Origin: Cytobacillus pseudoceanisediminis
GTDB taxonomy: Bacteria; Bacillota; Bacilli; Bacillales; Cytobacillaceae
Direction of reading: 5' to 3'
Assembly: GCF_023516215.1 (NCBI RefSeq)
Contig: NZ_CP097349.1
Coordinates: forward strand, 1,550,001 to 1,614,000
DNA: 64,000 bases
A program made the translations under genes and the position numbers. The notes under the pieces were generated by a model. It made no database searches and had not been told where the DNA came from. It saw only the letters and a program-made list of their open reading frames with translations. Position 1 is the stretch's first letter, and each line of letters opens with the position of its first letter. This document shows positions 8,201 to 17,025 of this stretch, piece after piece.

Positions 8201-10369
8201 ATGAAGAAGAAATGGATTTTTCTGGGCGGAATCACACTGATCATTATTTTATTGGCGTACTTCTCGTTTCTTAACAGGTTAAAAATTGTCAGTAACCTGG
8301 CAGAAAATAATGAAGAAGTGACAGTTTTAAAGAATAAGGTGTGGGAAGTTACGTTTTCAAAAGAACTTAATCCAGATAGTGTGAACAACAGCTCCGTTTA
8401 TATTTTGAATGAGGAGGGCGGAAAAGAGCAGGTTAAAGTCTCACTGGAAAATAATAATAAATCCATCGAAATTCAACCGCCTGATGAAGGATATAATCTA
8501 AATTCTCCAAACTATACATTGGTCCTTACTAAAGATATCAAAACAAAGGGCGGACAAAACCTGAATCAATCAGTAAAAACTGCTTTCAAAGTTATAGATA
8601 CTCTGCCGGCAATCGGCTCAAGAAATAAATTGAACGATTACTTTTCAAAAATGCTCAATGAAGAAAGGACATTCCTTGCTGGAAGGGATATGGCAGTGAG
8701 CGAGGAGAGCAGCAGTGAAAAGAGCTCAGCAGATTCTGCAGGTGCAGACTTTTCCGCAACAAATGTTCAAGTAGCCGGTATAGATGAAGCTGATCTGATA
8801 AAAACGGATGGTACGCATATATACAAAATTACTGATAATAAAGTCCAGATTATTAAGGCCATCCCGGCTGACAAAATGAAGATGGAATCTGAATTATCAT
8901 TTAATCAGGAATTCTCTCCCTATCAGCTATTTATAGAAGGCAATCAATTAATTGTTATGGGCCACAGCTATAAAGATGCTCCTGTTCACATAGGAAAACC
9001 TGCTTCAGAAAAAAAGATTGCACCTGCATTTCATTCCACAAAAACGATTGTTTTCAATATCGATAATAAACAAAATCCAGCACAAATCAGAGAAGCAGAT
9101 ATCGAAGGCAGTTTGCTTGCTTCCAGGCTAATGGATGGAAAGGTATATTTGATTACAAGTCATTTTCCCGAATATTGGATTTTGGAAAGAAATAAAAATG
9201 CAGATATGCGTCCCCGTTATTTTGATACTGCCGAGAGCAGGGAGCAGCAGATCGTCGATTATAATGAGATAAAATATTTTCCAGGTTCCCAAAACGCAAA
9301 TTATATTAATGTAGCTGTATTGAATTTAAGAGCCGACAAAGAGCCACTATCAGTCACAAGCTACTTAGGCAGCGGAAATGAATTCTATATGTCCCATAAT
9401 AATCTATATTTATCAGCAGCCAATTACAATAATGAAACAATCGGAGACAGACAGATGCCCCATCCGGATACGAGCATCTATAAATTCAATATAAAAGACG
9501 GAAAAGTAGAGTTCCAGACATCAACTGAAATAAAAGGCACCGTTTTAAACCAGTTTTCAATGGATGAATATAATGAAAACTTCAGAGTGGTAACAACCAA
9601 AGGAGAGGCCTGGGACGAAAGAACCCCTTCTTCCAACAGCCTTTATATTCTGGATAAGAATTTAAAAAAGATTGGACAGCTGGAAAACCTGGCTAGAGGA
9701 GAACGGATTTATTCTGCAAGGTTTATGAATGACCGTATTTATATGGTTACTTTTAAGGAAACGGACCCGCTCTTTGTCATTGATGGATCAAATCCGGAAA
9801 AACCTTCTGTTCTGGGTGAGTTAAAAATTCCCGGCTTCAGCAATTACCTGCACCCATTAGACGAAAACCACCTCATTGGCTTCGGACATGATACGAAGAT
9901 AACAGGAGGCAAAGGAGCAGGCAGCCAGCCTGTTATTACAACAGACGGTGTAAAAATATCTTTATTCGATGTAAGCAATACCAATAAGCCAGTTGAAAAA
10001 GATACAGAAATAATAGGAGGACGCGGAACATATTCACCTTTAAATCACGATCACAAAGCTCTGTTTATCCATAAAAAGAAAAATCTATATGGATTTCCGA
10101 TTTCAATCTATCAAAATAAAGAAGGAAGCCAGTTTGAATCAAATTTCGACTACCAGGGTGCGTTAATATACAAAATTACTGCCCAAAATGGAATCGAGCT
10201 TCAAAGACAAATAACCCATCAGACAGAAAATGCAATTTATGAAGAATGGGAAGATACAATTGAAAGGCTTATCTATATCGGCGACCACATATATAGCATT
10301 TCCCCTAAAAAAGTGGATGCCTACCATATAGATGGATTCAAAAAAGCAGGAGAACTTGAGTTAAATTAA
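8201..10369 (+). CDS. Secreted/anchored beta-propeller domain protein
   Basis: This 722-residue protein starts with an uncleaved signal anchor (residues about 4-24), then an Ig-like SbsA/Big_5 type domain (about 50-130, 'VWEVTFSKELNPDSV'), and then a long C-terminal beta-propeller domain of the type found in 'secreted proteins containing C-terminal beta-propeller' (motif VAGIDEADLIKTDG near 190-205). The ATG at 8201 follows AAAAAGGGGTG; an upstream GTG lies inside that site. It acts outside the membrane, presumably in binding or adhesion, with no catalytic motif visible. It is monocistronic with its own terminator. Confidence 0.8.
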   Translation: MKKKWIFLGGITLIIILLAYFSFLNRLKIVSNLAENNEEVTVLKNKVWEVTFSKELNPDSVNNSSVYILNEEGGKEQVKVSLENNNKSIEIQPPDEGYNLNSPNYTLVLTKDIKTKGGQNLNQSVKTAFKVIDTLPAIGSRNKLNDYFSKMLNEERTFLAGRDMAVSEESSSEKSSADSAGADFSATNVQVAGIDEADLIKTDGTHIYKITDNKVQIIKAIPADKMKMESELSFNQEFSPYQLFIEGNQLIVMGHSYKDAPVHIGKPASEKKIAPAFHSTKTIVFNIDNKQNPAQIREADIEGSLLASRLMDGKVYLITSHFPEYWILERNKNADMRPRYFDTAESREQQIVDYNEIKYFPGSQNANYINVAVLNLRADKEPLSVTSYLGSGNEFYMSHNNLYLSAANYNNETIGDRQMPHPDTSIYKFNIKDGKVEFQTSTEIKGTVLNQFSMDEYNENFRVVTTKGEAWDERTPSSNSLYILDKNLKKIGQLENLARGERIYSARFMNDRIYMVTFKETDPLFVIDGSNPEKPSVLGELKIPGFSNYLHPLDENHLIGFGHDTKITGGKGAGSQPVITTDGVKISLFDVSNTNKPVEKDTEIIGGRGTYSPLNHDHKALFIHKKKNLYGFPISIYQNKEGSQFESNFDYQGALIYKITAQNGIELQRQITHQTENAIYEEWEDTIERLIYIGDHIYSISPKKVDAYHIDGFKKAGELELN

Positions 10370-10375
10370 TTGGAG

Positions 10376-10407
10376 GAACCAGCCATTTTCTGGCCGGTTC
10401 TTTTTTA
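10376..10407 (+). terminator. Terminator of the beta-propeller gene
   Basis: GAACCAGCCA pairs with TGGCCGGTTC (one mismatch), followed by six T residues. Confidence 0.85.
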
Positions 10408-10530
10408 TGCGCACACTGAAAAACAATAATGGAAATGAATTACCACATATTAGAATGAAAATGTCGAATAAAGGCTAATATAAAGCTGATAGTATATAAA
10501 TATAATTTTACTAAAACGGCTGGTGAGAAT

Positions 10531-11535
10531 ATGAAAGGCGGGAGTACCCCTAAATTAATATCTTCTGAAATGGCCATGCTCTGGAACACCTATGTAGCTG
10601 ATACAGCAGCAGTCTGCTGCATAAAACACTATATAAAAACAAATGAAGATCCGGATGTCTTGCCGGTTTTGAAATATGCGCTATCCATCGCCAAGGATCA
10701 CATAGACGACATTTCCTCACTCTTTCAAAAAGAAGATTTTCCCATACCTGATGGATTCAATGAAAAAGACCTGCACAATGACACACCCAGGTTATTTTCA
10801 GACGTAACCTATATTAGATTCATGCATCATTTAGGAAGAACCGGATTGAATGCCTATTCACTTGCTAAATCAGTTTCTGCAAGAAAAGACATTCGCAGCA
10901 TGTTTAAAAAATACTATGAGCAAACAGAGAAACTTTTTGATATGGCCGCTGAGGCCATGGAGGAAAAGGGAATATTCATTCGATCACCATATATAGATTA
11001 TCCTAAAAAAGTAGAATATGTATCAAACCATCGTTTCCTTGGCGGAATTGCAGGCAAAAAGAGGCAGCTGCTGGCCATCGAAATCGCCCATTTGGGTACG
11101 AATATCGAGTTATCCAATATTGCTAAAACTATGCTTTTGGCATTCAGCCAGGTAGCTAAACAAAAAGTCATAAGCGATTATTTCAAAAGAGGCTATGATA
11201 TGAGCCTGGAGCATGCGGAATATTTTCTCAATGTCTTAAAAAATGACGATGTGGCATATCCAAGCACATGGGATGGGTCTATTACAGACTCAACCATCTC
11301 ACCTTTTTCGGATAGATTAATGATGTTTCTGATCGCCAGCATAACTGCGGTCGGCGTAATGGACTTTGGAATAGCCATCGGGGCAAGCATTCGAAAAGAC
11401 CTGGCTATTCAATATGCTAAAATGATGATCAAAGTCGGAAATTTTGCAGATGAAGGAGCAAAAATTATGATTGACAACGGCTGGCTGGAAAAGCCGCCTC
11501 AATCACTTGATAGAGAAAAGCTCAGAAATAAGTAG
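10531..11535 (+). CDS. DUF3231 family protein (ferritin-like helical repeats)
   Basis: This 334-residue protein fits DUF3231, a Bacillales family built from two tandem four-helix ferritin-like units; the halves begin near 'ISSEMAMLWNTYVADT' and 'ISEIAHLGTNIELSN'-like positions around residue 185. No complete di-iron site is obvious to me. ATG at 10531 follows GGTGAG. It is monocistronic and ends at a clear terminator. Members are often spore or coat related, but that is inference and the role is unknown. Confidence 0.75.
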   Translation: MKGGSTPKLISSEMAMLWNTYVADTAAVCCIKHYIKTNEDPDVLPVLKYALSIAKDHIDDISSLFQKEDFPIPDGFNEKDLHNDTPRLFSDVTYIRFMHHLGRTGLNAYSLAKSVSARKDIRSMFKKYYEQTEKLFDMAAEAMEEKGIFIRSPYIDYPKKVEYVSNHRFLGGIAGKKRQLLAIEIAHLGTNIELSNIAKTMLLAFSQVAKQKVISDYFKRGYDMSLEHAEYFLNVLKNDDVAYPSTWDGSITDSTISPFSDRLMMFLIASITAVGVMDFGIAIGASIRKDLAIQYAKMMIKVGNFADEGAKIMIDNGWLEKPPQSLDREKLRNK

Positions 11536-11537
11536 CT

Positions 11538-11573
11538 GAAGCACCTTTTTGCGGGTGCTTTATTTTTTTTATG
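11538..11573 (+). terminator. Terminator of the DUF3231 gene
   Basis: AAGCACC pairs with GGGTGCTT around a short loop, followed by a long T-rich run. Confidence 0.85.
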
Positions 11574-11643
11574 ATGAATGCAGACCAAAAATTGGGGTAA
11601 TAGATTACTAGCTTAGAAGAATTAAAAAAGGAGATGAACTCTT

Positions 11644-12051
11644 ATGCGAAAATGGATGCTTGTTTTTACCGCCTGCATACTGATGACAGCATGCAGTGCA
11701 GAGGAAGAAAATAAGGAAGGAGCAAAGAATGATTCAACTAATAGCCAGGAATATAATGAAGCTGTGAATACAGAAGGTGAAGAAAAGCCTCTCTCAGTTG
11801 CTGAATTGGATGACCGCATTGATGAGGGAATGAATATTGATACTTACTCGGCCGAAGTTCAATCTTGGGCGGAAAAAGGGCAGCTTGAAATGGAAGAAAC
11901 AGTTACCGTCGAAGATGAAAACACATCATCTGCTGATATCCTGCAGCTTGCGGATGGATTTCTCGGAGTAGCATATGATGAAAAAGAGGTGACAGAAGTT
12001 AAAATGTTCCAGTCGGTAGAACATGCAAAAGAATATTTTGAATCTCTGTAA
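11644..12051 (+). CDS. Small acidic lipoprotein, unknown function
   Basis: A signal peptide with the lipobox LMTAC (Cys17) is followed by a very acidic 118-residue mature part without recognisable domain. ATG at 11644 follows AAAAGGAGATG. It should be tethered to the outer face of the membrane. It stands alone between terminators, and I do not recognise a family. Confidence 0.7.
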   Translation: MRKWMLVFTACILMTACSAEEENKEGAKNDSTNSQEYNEAVNTEGEEKPLSVAELDDRIDEGMNIDTYSAEVQSWAEKGQLEMEETVTVEDENTSSADILQLADGFLGVAYDEKEVTEVKMFQSVEHAKEYFESL

Positions 12052-12108
12052 CTGGAAAAGTGCTGGAGCTTACCTAACAAAATAATAATTTCTAACCCAA
12101 CTGATAGT

Positions 12109-12134
12109 AGACCTTCCGGATGGAAGGTCTTTTC
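12109..12134 (+). terminator. Terminator of the lipoprotein gene
   Basis: A perfect 9-bp stem AGACCTTCC / GGAAGGTCT with a 4-nt loop and a short T run. Confidence 0.8.
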
Positions 12135-12518
12135 TCATTCTGGACTATTTACCATAATGGCCGCCACCTGCAAAAGCCGATCATAGAATAGAGCGGATGA
12201 AGGGTTTTGATCCAGCTCCGTTTCCTTGAAAGCATCTTTCATGCAGGCAAGCCATCTTTGTGCTCTTAAAGGTGTAATATCAAATGGCAGATGCCTTTGT
12301 TTCATGGCCGGCGGTCCAAACTCCTGGCTGTAAAGTGGCGGTCCTCCAAGAAATTGCGTAAGAAACATTTTTTGCTTTCTCTTAATTTCCTCTATATCAC
12401 CTTCAAAAAGGGGACTTAATACAGGATCTGCATAAACCCGGGGATAAAACGCCTCCACTAGCTTCTCAATGGTTTCAGTTCCGCCTATTTCTTCAAAAAG
12501 TGTCTTAAAATCATTCAC
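12135..12518 (-). CDS. Truncated hemoglobin, group II (YjbI/GlbO-like)
   Basis: A 127-residue group II truncated globin that binds heme and oxygen and may detoxify peroxide or NO. Recognisable blocks are 'FYPRVYADPVLSPLF', 'KQKMFLTQFLGGPPLYS' and 'RHLPFDITPLRAQRWLACM' with the proximal His and the Trp of trHbO, as in B. subtilis YjbI. GTG at 12518 lies six bases after AGGTG; an upstream GTG at 12527 overlaps that site. The gene diverges from a zinc-ribbon gene, and a perfect TGTGA-N6-TCACA palindrome sits between them. Confidence 0.85.
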   Translation of the reverse strand: MNDFKTLFEEIGGTETIEKLVEAFYPRVYADPVLSPLFEGDIEEIKRKQKMFLTQFLGGPPLYSQEFGPPAMKQRHLPFDITPLRAQRWLACMKDAFKETELDQNPSSALFYDRLLQVAAIMVNSPE

Positions 12519-12581
12519 GATTCTCACCTGACTGAATTACATTTTTTTAATTTCATTATATAGAAGTTATACTAACTTAAA

Positions 12582-12597
12582 TGTGATTTAAATCACA
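12582..12597. promoter_or_regulatory. Perfect CRP/Fnr-type palindrome
   Basis: TGTGATTTAAATCACA is a perfect 16-bp palindrome matching the Fnr/CRP consensus TGTGA-N6-TCACA. It lies 64 bp from the globin start and 71 bp from the zinc-ribbon gene, so it could control either or both by oxygen. Confidence 0.65.
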
Positions 12598-12667
12598 GTA
12601 TGATTATTGGCGAAACTTTTTTCAGCTGTGAACGTAAATTAAAGTAAGAAGTCGAAAGGGTGAGAAG

Positions 12668-12873
12668 ATGGGCAAAAAAGGCTGTATTAAATGCGGCAGC
12701 AGTGATGCCGGCCAAAAAGAAGTTGCCATGACTGGTACAGGACTTTCCAAAATGTTTGATATTCAGCATAACCGTTTTCTGGTAGTTTACTGTAAAAAAT
12801 GCGGATACTCAGAATTCTATAATAAAACTCTTCCACTGCAGGAAATGTTCTGGATTTTTTCTTCGGCGGATAA
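12668..12873 (+). CDS. Zinc-ribbon protein (frameshifted near its end)
   Basis: This small nucleic-acid-type zinc ribbon has CIKCGS at residues 6-11 and CKKCGYSEFYN further on, with the family-typical 'MTGTGLSKMFDIQHNRF' between them. Read directly the frame runs on to 12940 with an unrelated tail. One extra base near 12829-12835 instead gives ...NKT-SSTAGNVLDFFFGG and a stop at 12873, which is the normal family ending of about 68 residues. ATG at 12668 follows GGGTGAG. Confidence 0.75.
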
Positions 12874-13000
12874 AAGTAACGGATCATGCATTGCCCATCA
12901 TGCGGCAATGTTTTTCTTTTTAGGCAAAAAATTTTGTTAGCTGAATGGAATGTGAGAAAATTATCCAGTACCCTAATTAATAAAAAGAGGTGAAAAAAGA

Positions 13001-13828
13001 ATGGAAAATTTACAATCTGCTGTATCATTACATAACGGTGTCAAAATGCCGTGGCTGGGACTGGGTGTTTTTAAAGTTAAGGACGGAGACGAAGTGGTTC
13101 AGTCAGTGAAATCAGCCCTTAAAGCAGGATATAAAAGCATTGATACGGCTGCAGTCTATCAGAATGAAGAAGGTGTAGGCCAGGCAATCAAGGAAGCAGG
13201 CGTACCTCGTGAAGAACTTTTTATTACCACAAAAGTTTGGAATTCTGACCAGGGCTATGATTCTACAATCAATGCATTTGAAACCAGCCTTGAAAAGCTG
13301 GGCCTCGATTATATCGACCTTTACCTGATCCATTGGCCTGTGAAGGGGAAATATAAAGAAACATGGAAAGCCCTTGAAACTCTTTATAAAGAAAAAAGAG
13401 TAAAGGCAATTGGTGTGAGCAACTTCCAGATCCATCACCTCGAAGATCTGATGCAGGATGCTGAAATAAATCCTATGGTTAACCAGGTTGAGCTTCATCC
13501 TTTGCTGAACCAGGCAGAGCTTAGGGACTTCTGCAAGAAGCAGGACATTCAAATAGAAGCATGGTCACCGCTGGCACAGGGAGAGCTTCTTGAAAACGAA
13601 GCATTGAAGGAAATTGCCCAAAAGTACAGCAAATCGGTGGCACAAGTGATCTTAAGATGGGATCTTCAGAACGAAATTGTAACAATACCCAAGTCAGTGA
13701 AAGAACATCGCATCATTGAAAATGCTGATGTATTTGACTTTGAGCTTTCTTCAGAAGATATGGACAAAATCAGCAGCTTAAATGAAAATAGACGAGTAGG
13801 TCCGGACCCTGACAACTTCGATTTCTAA
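13001..13828 (+). CDS. Aldo/keto reductase (YvgN-like)
   Basis: A 275-residue NADPH-dependent aldo/keto reductase that reduces aldehydes such as methylglyoxal; it is very similar in layout to B. subtilis YvgN. The catalytic tetrad is visible: Asp48, Tyr53, Lys78 and His111. The family signatures '[18 protein letters not shown]', '[12 protein letters not shown]' and the cofactor-binding '[13 protein letters not shown]' are all present. ATG at 13001 follows AGAGGTGAA. A long terminator follows. Confidence 0.9.
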   Translation: MENLQSAVSLHNGVKMPWLGLGVFKVKDGDEVVQSVKSALKAGYKSIDTAAVYQNEEGVGQAIKEAGVPREELFITTKVWNSDQGYDSTINAFETSLEKLGLDYIDLYLIHWPVKGKYKETWKALETLYKEKRVKAIGVSNFQIHHLEDLMQDAEINPMVNQVELHPLLNQAELRDFCKKQDIQIEAWSPLAQGELLENEALKEIAQKYSKSVAQVILRWDLQNEIVTIPKSVKEHRIIENADVFDFELSSEDMDKISSLNENRRVGPDPDNFDF

Positions 13829-13836
13829 ATAATGCA

Positions 13837-13874
13837 GGAAACCGGCAGGCAAAAAGCCTGCCGGTTTCCTTTAC
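13837..13874. terminator. Strong bidirectional terminator
   Basis: A perfect 14-bp stem GGAAACCGGCAGGC / GCCTGCCGGTTTCC with an A5 loop. It lies between the reductase gene and a converging small gene. Confidence 0.88.
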
Positions 13875-14071
13875 TCCTCAAAATAATCCCGAAATTCTTC
13901 TGTATCCGTTTCGGCTTTATTCTTAAAGTAAGGGTTATCTTCAGTCGAATTTTCCGGATCGAGATTTGTCTTTATCACAAGTGTTGGCCCCGAAGTATGC
14001 CCGGCAATCATCCGATCATCCAGTTCTTCGAAATCCGGCAGCTTTTTGCTTCCTGGTTTTATTGGATCCAT
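13871..14071 (-). CDS. Small acidic hypothetical protein of 66 residues
   Basis: The ATG at 14071 lies after GGGAGGTG and gives MDPIKPGSKKLPDFEELDD, ending DTEEFRDYFEE. The protein is acidic, proline-rich at its start and without cysteine or membrane segment; it may be largely disordered. No family is recognised. The strong ribosome binding site and shared terminator support it. Confidence 0.6.
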   Translation of the reverse strand: MDPIKPGSKKLPDFEELDDRMIAGHTSGPTLVIKTNLDPENSTEDNPYFKNKAETDTEEFRDYFEE

Positions 14072-14230
14072 GGCTGCACCTCCCATCAATAGCGTGCAAT
14101 GAGCAGGCGGAATTTATTCACATACGTTCCTTAAAAGCTAAAGAATGTTTGCATAGAGGAAAAAAGGTTATTAGGGAAGAAAACATTCTTAGGCAGATAT
14201 AACGACCGTGTTTTGATGGAGGAAGAAACA

Positions 14231-14803
14231 ATGAGTATTTTCGAGAATATTTTGGATATTTTGGAGAAAAAGGGAGCTATATCAATCCCTTCTTTGCTTG
14301 ATGAAATGAATAAACTAAGTAACTCTCAGAATACCAGCCGAAAACCGCTTGAATTATCACATGTAAAATCTGTCATCAGCAGAAAAAGAGAAATTTTCCA
14401 TATAAAAAATAATATTGTCACGATTGACCCTGATAAAGAGCCCATCCTTTTGAGTGTCAGCCTCGGCGGTTATCCCGGACCCTGGTACAAAGTCGAAGTG
14501 GATTTTATCAATGGACGTTTTGTATACTTTGAATGGCATTTAAGCTCGTTCTCACATAGAACTGAACTGCCTGCAGCATCAGGCAGCATTGAGGAATTTA
14601 AGAAGGAATTATATCGGCTGAAAATTTGGAAGTGGCAGAAGGAATACCAAAACCCTGGAATCATATTGGATAGTGTGACGTGGTCCATAAAGCTGATTAC
14701 AAAGGAGAATATTTTTGAGAGTCAGGGGATACAGGCATTCCCTGAGGGCTGGGAAAAGTTTTGTAAGGCACTTTCAAAGCTGACAGGAAAATATATATGC
14801 TAA
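14231..14803 (+). CDS. Hypothetical protein with possible N-terminal winged helix
   Basis: ATG at 14231 follows TGGAGGA and gives a 190-residue protein. The first 65 residues ('IFENILDILEKKGAIS' ... 'VKSVISRKREIFHIKNNIVTI') resemble a small helix-turn-helix or winged-helix unit; the rest, with 'GGYPGPWYKVEVDFINGRFVYFEW', looks like a beta-rich domain. I do not recognise the family, and a DNA-binding role is only a guess. It ends at a terminator shared with the converging AbrB-like gene. Confidence 0.6.
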   Translation: MSIFENILDILEKKGAISIPSLLDEMNKLSNSQNTSRKPLELSHVKSVISRKREIFHIKNNIVTIDPDKEPILLSVSLGGYPGPWYKVEVDFINGRFVYFEWHLSSFSHRTELPAASGSIEEFKKELYRLKIWKWQKEYQNPGIILDSVTWSIKLITKENIFESQGIQAFPEGWEKFCKALSKLTGKYIC

Positions 14804-14837
14804 AAAGCTGCTGCTAAGGAATAGCTGCAGCTTTTTT
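14802..14837. terminator. Bidirectional terminator
   Basis: AAAAGCTGCTGCT pairs imperfectly with AGCTGCAGCTTTT, flanked by A and T runs; it separates two converging genes. Confidence 0.7.
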
Positions 14838-15144
14838 AGCGTTCTGAAATCATCTTAAGGACAAAACTCTTATCCTCCTCATCAATGAAAAGGCAATATT
14901 CTTCTTCCTCTGTTATGTCAAGAAGATGCTGAAGTTCTTTTGGAATATGGATAGAGCCATTTTCAGATATAAGTCTTTTATTATGGGTTGATTCCAAATC
15001 AGCCTTCTCAATAATAATTTGATCCTGGTCGAAGCGAAGATCAGCCAGTTTTCCCGGCATAAGCCCAAATTGGCTGCGCCACTTGCTTGGGAGCAGAATT
15101 TTACCAGTTTTATTGAAATTTTTGCATTTATACATTGTTAACAT
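14836..15144 (-). CDS. AbrB/SpoVT-like transcription factor, tandem domain
   Basis: The 102-residue protein has two swapped-hairpin AbrB-type halves: 'KTGKILLPSKWRSQFGL' (about 11-27) and 'ENGSIHIPKELQHLLDI' (about 60-77). Such proteins bind DNA as dimers and act as transition-state or antitoxin-like regulators. ATG at 15144 follows AAGGAGCTG with suitable spacing. It is not paired with an evident toxin gene. The target is unknown. Confidence 0.75.
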   Translation of the reverse strand: MLTMYKCKNFNKTGKILLPSKWRSQFGLMPGKLADLRFDQDQIIIEKADLESTHNKRLISENGSIHIPKELQHLLDITEEEEYCLFIDEEDKSFVLKMISER

Positions 15145-15298
15145 GCTGATCAGCTCCTTCTATGCTTGTTAATCTATTACACATATTGGAATGTTCAAAA
15201 CACATATTTTAAGCAAATTTAAAAATATCTGCCGTTCTTGCGGAAAGAATGAATAATTTTCCTTTAAATACAAAACCTTTAAAAAAAGGTGGGGTAAG

Positions 15299-15823
15299 AT
15301 GAAAAAGAAGCTATATTTGGTGCTTATAATTCTCCTTTCCTGGCTGACTGTTCCATTCATAGGCAAAAGGGATTTTAAACGTTTTTATCCAGCAGCCATT
15401 TTTATGTGCCTTTATGTTCTGATAGAAGGGTTTATCGCTGAAAAAAACAAATGGTGGACTATTAAGGAAAGATTACTTCCAAAGCTCAGTGGTGAACTCC
15501 CATTGATATTAGGGCCGTTTTTTGCGGGATCTATATGGATATTAAAATTAACTTATGGCAGGCCCTTGCTGTATATCCTTTTGAATTCAGTTGTTGATGC
15601 CTTTTTCGCCTACCCTTTTTATACTTGGTTCAAAAAGATTGGGATTTGGAGGCTTCTCCGTTTTACACAGCTGAAGCTATTTATGCTTTTCATGATGAAG
15701 TCAATATTCATGTATGTTTTTCATATGGCATTTGTGGATAAAAAAATATTATCGGCGGCAGTTGGCGGATATAGGAATTATTTTAATAAATTCCGAATGA
15801 ATGAGAGAGAGGAGAGGGGATAA
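15299..15823 (+). CDS. Hypothetical multi-pass membrane protein
   Basis: A 174-residue protein with about four hydrophobic segments (residues near 4-22, 30-48, 65-85, 92-110) and a basic C-terminal region. It resembles the small conserved CBO0543-type membrane proteins common in Bacillaceae, though I am not certain. ATG at 15299 follows AGGTGGGG. Its stop overlaps the next start (TAATG), so the two genes are translationally coupled. Confidence 0.65.
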   Translation: MKKKLYLVLIILLSWLTVPFIGKRDFKRFYPAAIFMCLYVLIEGFIAEKNKWWTIKERLLPKLSGELPLILGPFFAGSIWILKLTYGRPLLYILLNSVVDAFFAYPFYTWFKKIGIWRLLRFTQLKLFMLFMMKSIFMYVFHMAFVDKKILSAAVGGYRNYFNKFRMNEREERG

Positions 15824-15966
15824 TGGAAAAAAGAAGAGACATGTCCTGTACAGATGATAAAGATATTCTCCATCATCTAATGGAAGAACAAATTGCTTAT
15901 ATCTGTGTAGAGGAAGAAGAAGAACGAATGAAGGAAGAAACCATGAATAACGGGAATAACGATTAA
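15823..15966 (+). CDS. Small acidic protein of 47 residues, coupled to the membrane protein
   Basis: ATG at 15823 overlaps the previous stop and follows GAGAGGGGA. The product starts MEKRRDMSCTDDKDILHHL and contains a run of five glutamates. The overlap and ribosome binding site make it a likely real gene expressed with the upstream membrane protein. The function is unknown. Confidence 0.6.
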   Translation: MEKRRDMSCTDDKDILHHLMEEQIAYICVEEEEERMKEETMNNGNND

Positions 15967-15991
15967 GATCTTTTACTGAACGAGGTGGAAA

Positions 15992-16327
15992 ATGAAAAAA
16001 ATAATTGTCAGCCTTATGGTTTTGATTGCTTTATCAGAATACATTCCCATTCGGGCATTGTCCGTAGAAGCGCATGCTGAAAGACCAGAACCAGCCTATG
16101 CTAAATGGGGCAGACTTGCTATGGAAACAGCAAAAAAGAAATATCCTAAAGCTAAAATTCTTGACTACTTGCATATCGGCAGAGAAAGGAGACAAACAAC
16201 AGACATCGAAAAGTTCAAGCTATGGATAGAAGATGAGGGCAAAGAATTCGGTCTATACATTGATATTGAATTTGATTCAAAAACTGACAGAGTCATCAGG
16301 ATCAATACGCGAAGATCAGCTAATTAA
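15992..16327 (+). CDS. DUF3889 protein, secreted (YqzG/YhdC-like)
   Basis: A 111-residue protein with an N-terminal signal peptide ending near 'SVEAHAE' and a DUF3889 domain ('YAKWGRLAMETAKKKYPKAK', 'KEFGLYIDIEFDSKT'), as in B. subtilis YqzG. These are small exported proteins of unknown role. ATG at 15992 follows GAGGTGG. It is possibly the last gene of a three-gene group starting at 15299. Confidence 0.75.
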   Translation: MKKIIVSLMVLIALSEYIPIRALSVEAHAERPEPAYAKWGRLAMETAKKKYPKAKILDYLHIGRERRQTTDIEKFKLWIEDEGKEFGLYIDIEFDSKTDRVIRINTRRSAN

Positions 16328-16340
16328 CTTGATCAGAATA

Positions 16341-16382
16341 AAACCAGGGGCTTTATGATATTATAAAGTCCCTGGTTTCTTA
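16341..16382. terminator. Bidirectional terminator
   Basis: AAACCAGGGGCTTTAT pairs with ATAAAGTCCCTGGTTT around a short loop. It serves the DUF3889 gene and the converging HAD gene, whose stop is inside it. Confidence 0.8.
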
Positions 16383-16933
16383 TTCTCAAATTCAAATTTT
16401 GAATAACAATCAATCGCGAAGTCTGCATAGGGGTTAGGGTTGCGGAATGCACAGGTGCTGATGCCGATCTGTCTGGCAGGCATTAAATCTGTATCCTGGT
16501 CGCCAATGGCCAGATCAATATGATAACGCCGATGAAGATATTCATAGGATTCCGGATGCGGCTTTAAGGAGAAACCATCAAATTCAGGGCAGATAACTTC
16601 TTCAAAATGGGAAGTGAGTTTCCAATACTCGAGCAGCTCCTCAGTTGATTGCCGGTTCCGATGGGTTACCAGCACGTTTACATTATTTTGCTCTAATATT
16701 TCCCTTACATATGGGAATAATGGCTTCTCATCATGCTTAAAAGTAGCTTCCATTTGACGGAAATCCGCAATTTTATCCGGAGAAACATTAAATTTCTGAT
16801 AGGCTGTCCCGTTTTTAAGAGGCATAAGTACTTCATGAGGATTCAGCTCTTTACCGGATATGCGAATAAAAGCCTGAACCAATGTGGGCCATGTATCTAG
16901 AATGGTGCCATCTAAATCCCAGAGAACATTCAT
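16361..16933 (-). CDS. HAD family hydrolase, phosphoglycolate phosphatase type
   Basis: This 190-residue phosphohydrolase has motif I DLDGT (Asp6, Asp8), motif II in 'VLVTHRN' (Thr), and motif IV GDQDTD. The helical cap is of the small C1 type found in phosphoglycolate and beta-phosphoglucomutase-like enzymes. The substrate is unknown. ATG at 16933 follows AAGGAGGTGAG. It is transcribed alone. Confidence 0.85.
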   Translation of the reverse strand: MNVLWDLDGTILDTWPTLVQAFIRISGKELNPHEVLMPLKNGTAYQKFNVSPDKIADFRQMEATFKHDEKPLFPYVREILEQNNVNVLVTHRNRQSTEELLEYWKLTSHFEEVICPEFDGFSLKPHPESYEYLHRRYHIDLAIGDQDTDLMPARQIGISTCAFRNPNPYADFAIDCYSKFEFENKKPGTL

Positions 16934-16989
16934 AAAAATCTCACCTCCTTGCTATGTAACCATTGTATAGGTATTTAAAGGGGAAAGGC

Positions 16990-17020
16990 AAATACCCGGC
17001 AATCTTTTAATTGCCGGGTT
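16990..17020 (-). terminator. Terminator of the methionine operon
   Basis: ACCCGGCAA pairs with TTGCCGGGT just after the metH stop codon, with only a modest T run on the minus strand. Confidence 0.6.
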
Positions 17021-17025
17021 TAATA

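Noticed and set aside
12886..12993. A 35-codon frame starting MHCPSCGN after the zinc-ribbon gene.
   Set aside because: It has a CPxCG motif but no good ribosome binding site and runs into the binding site of the next gene. Too weak to call.
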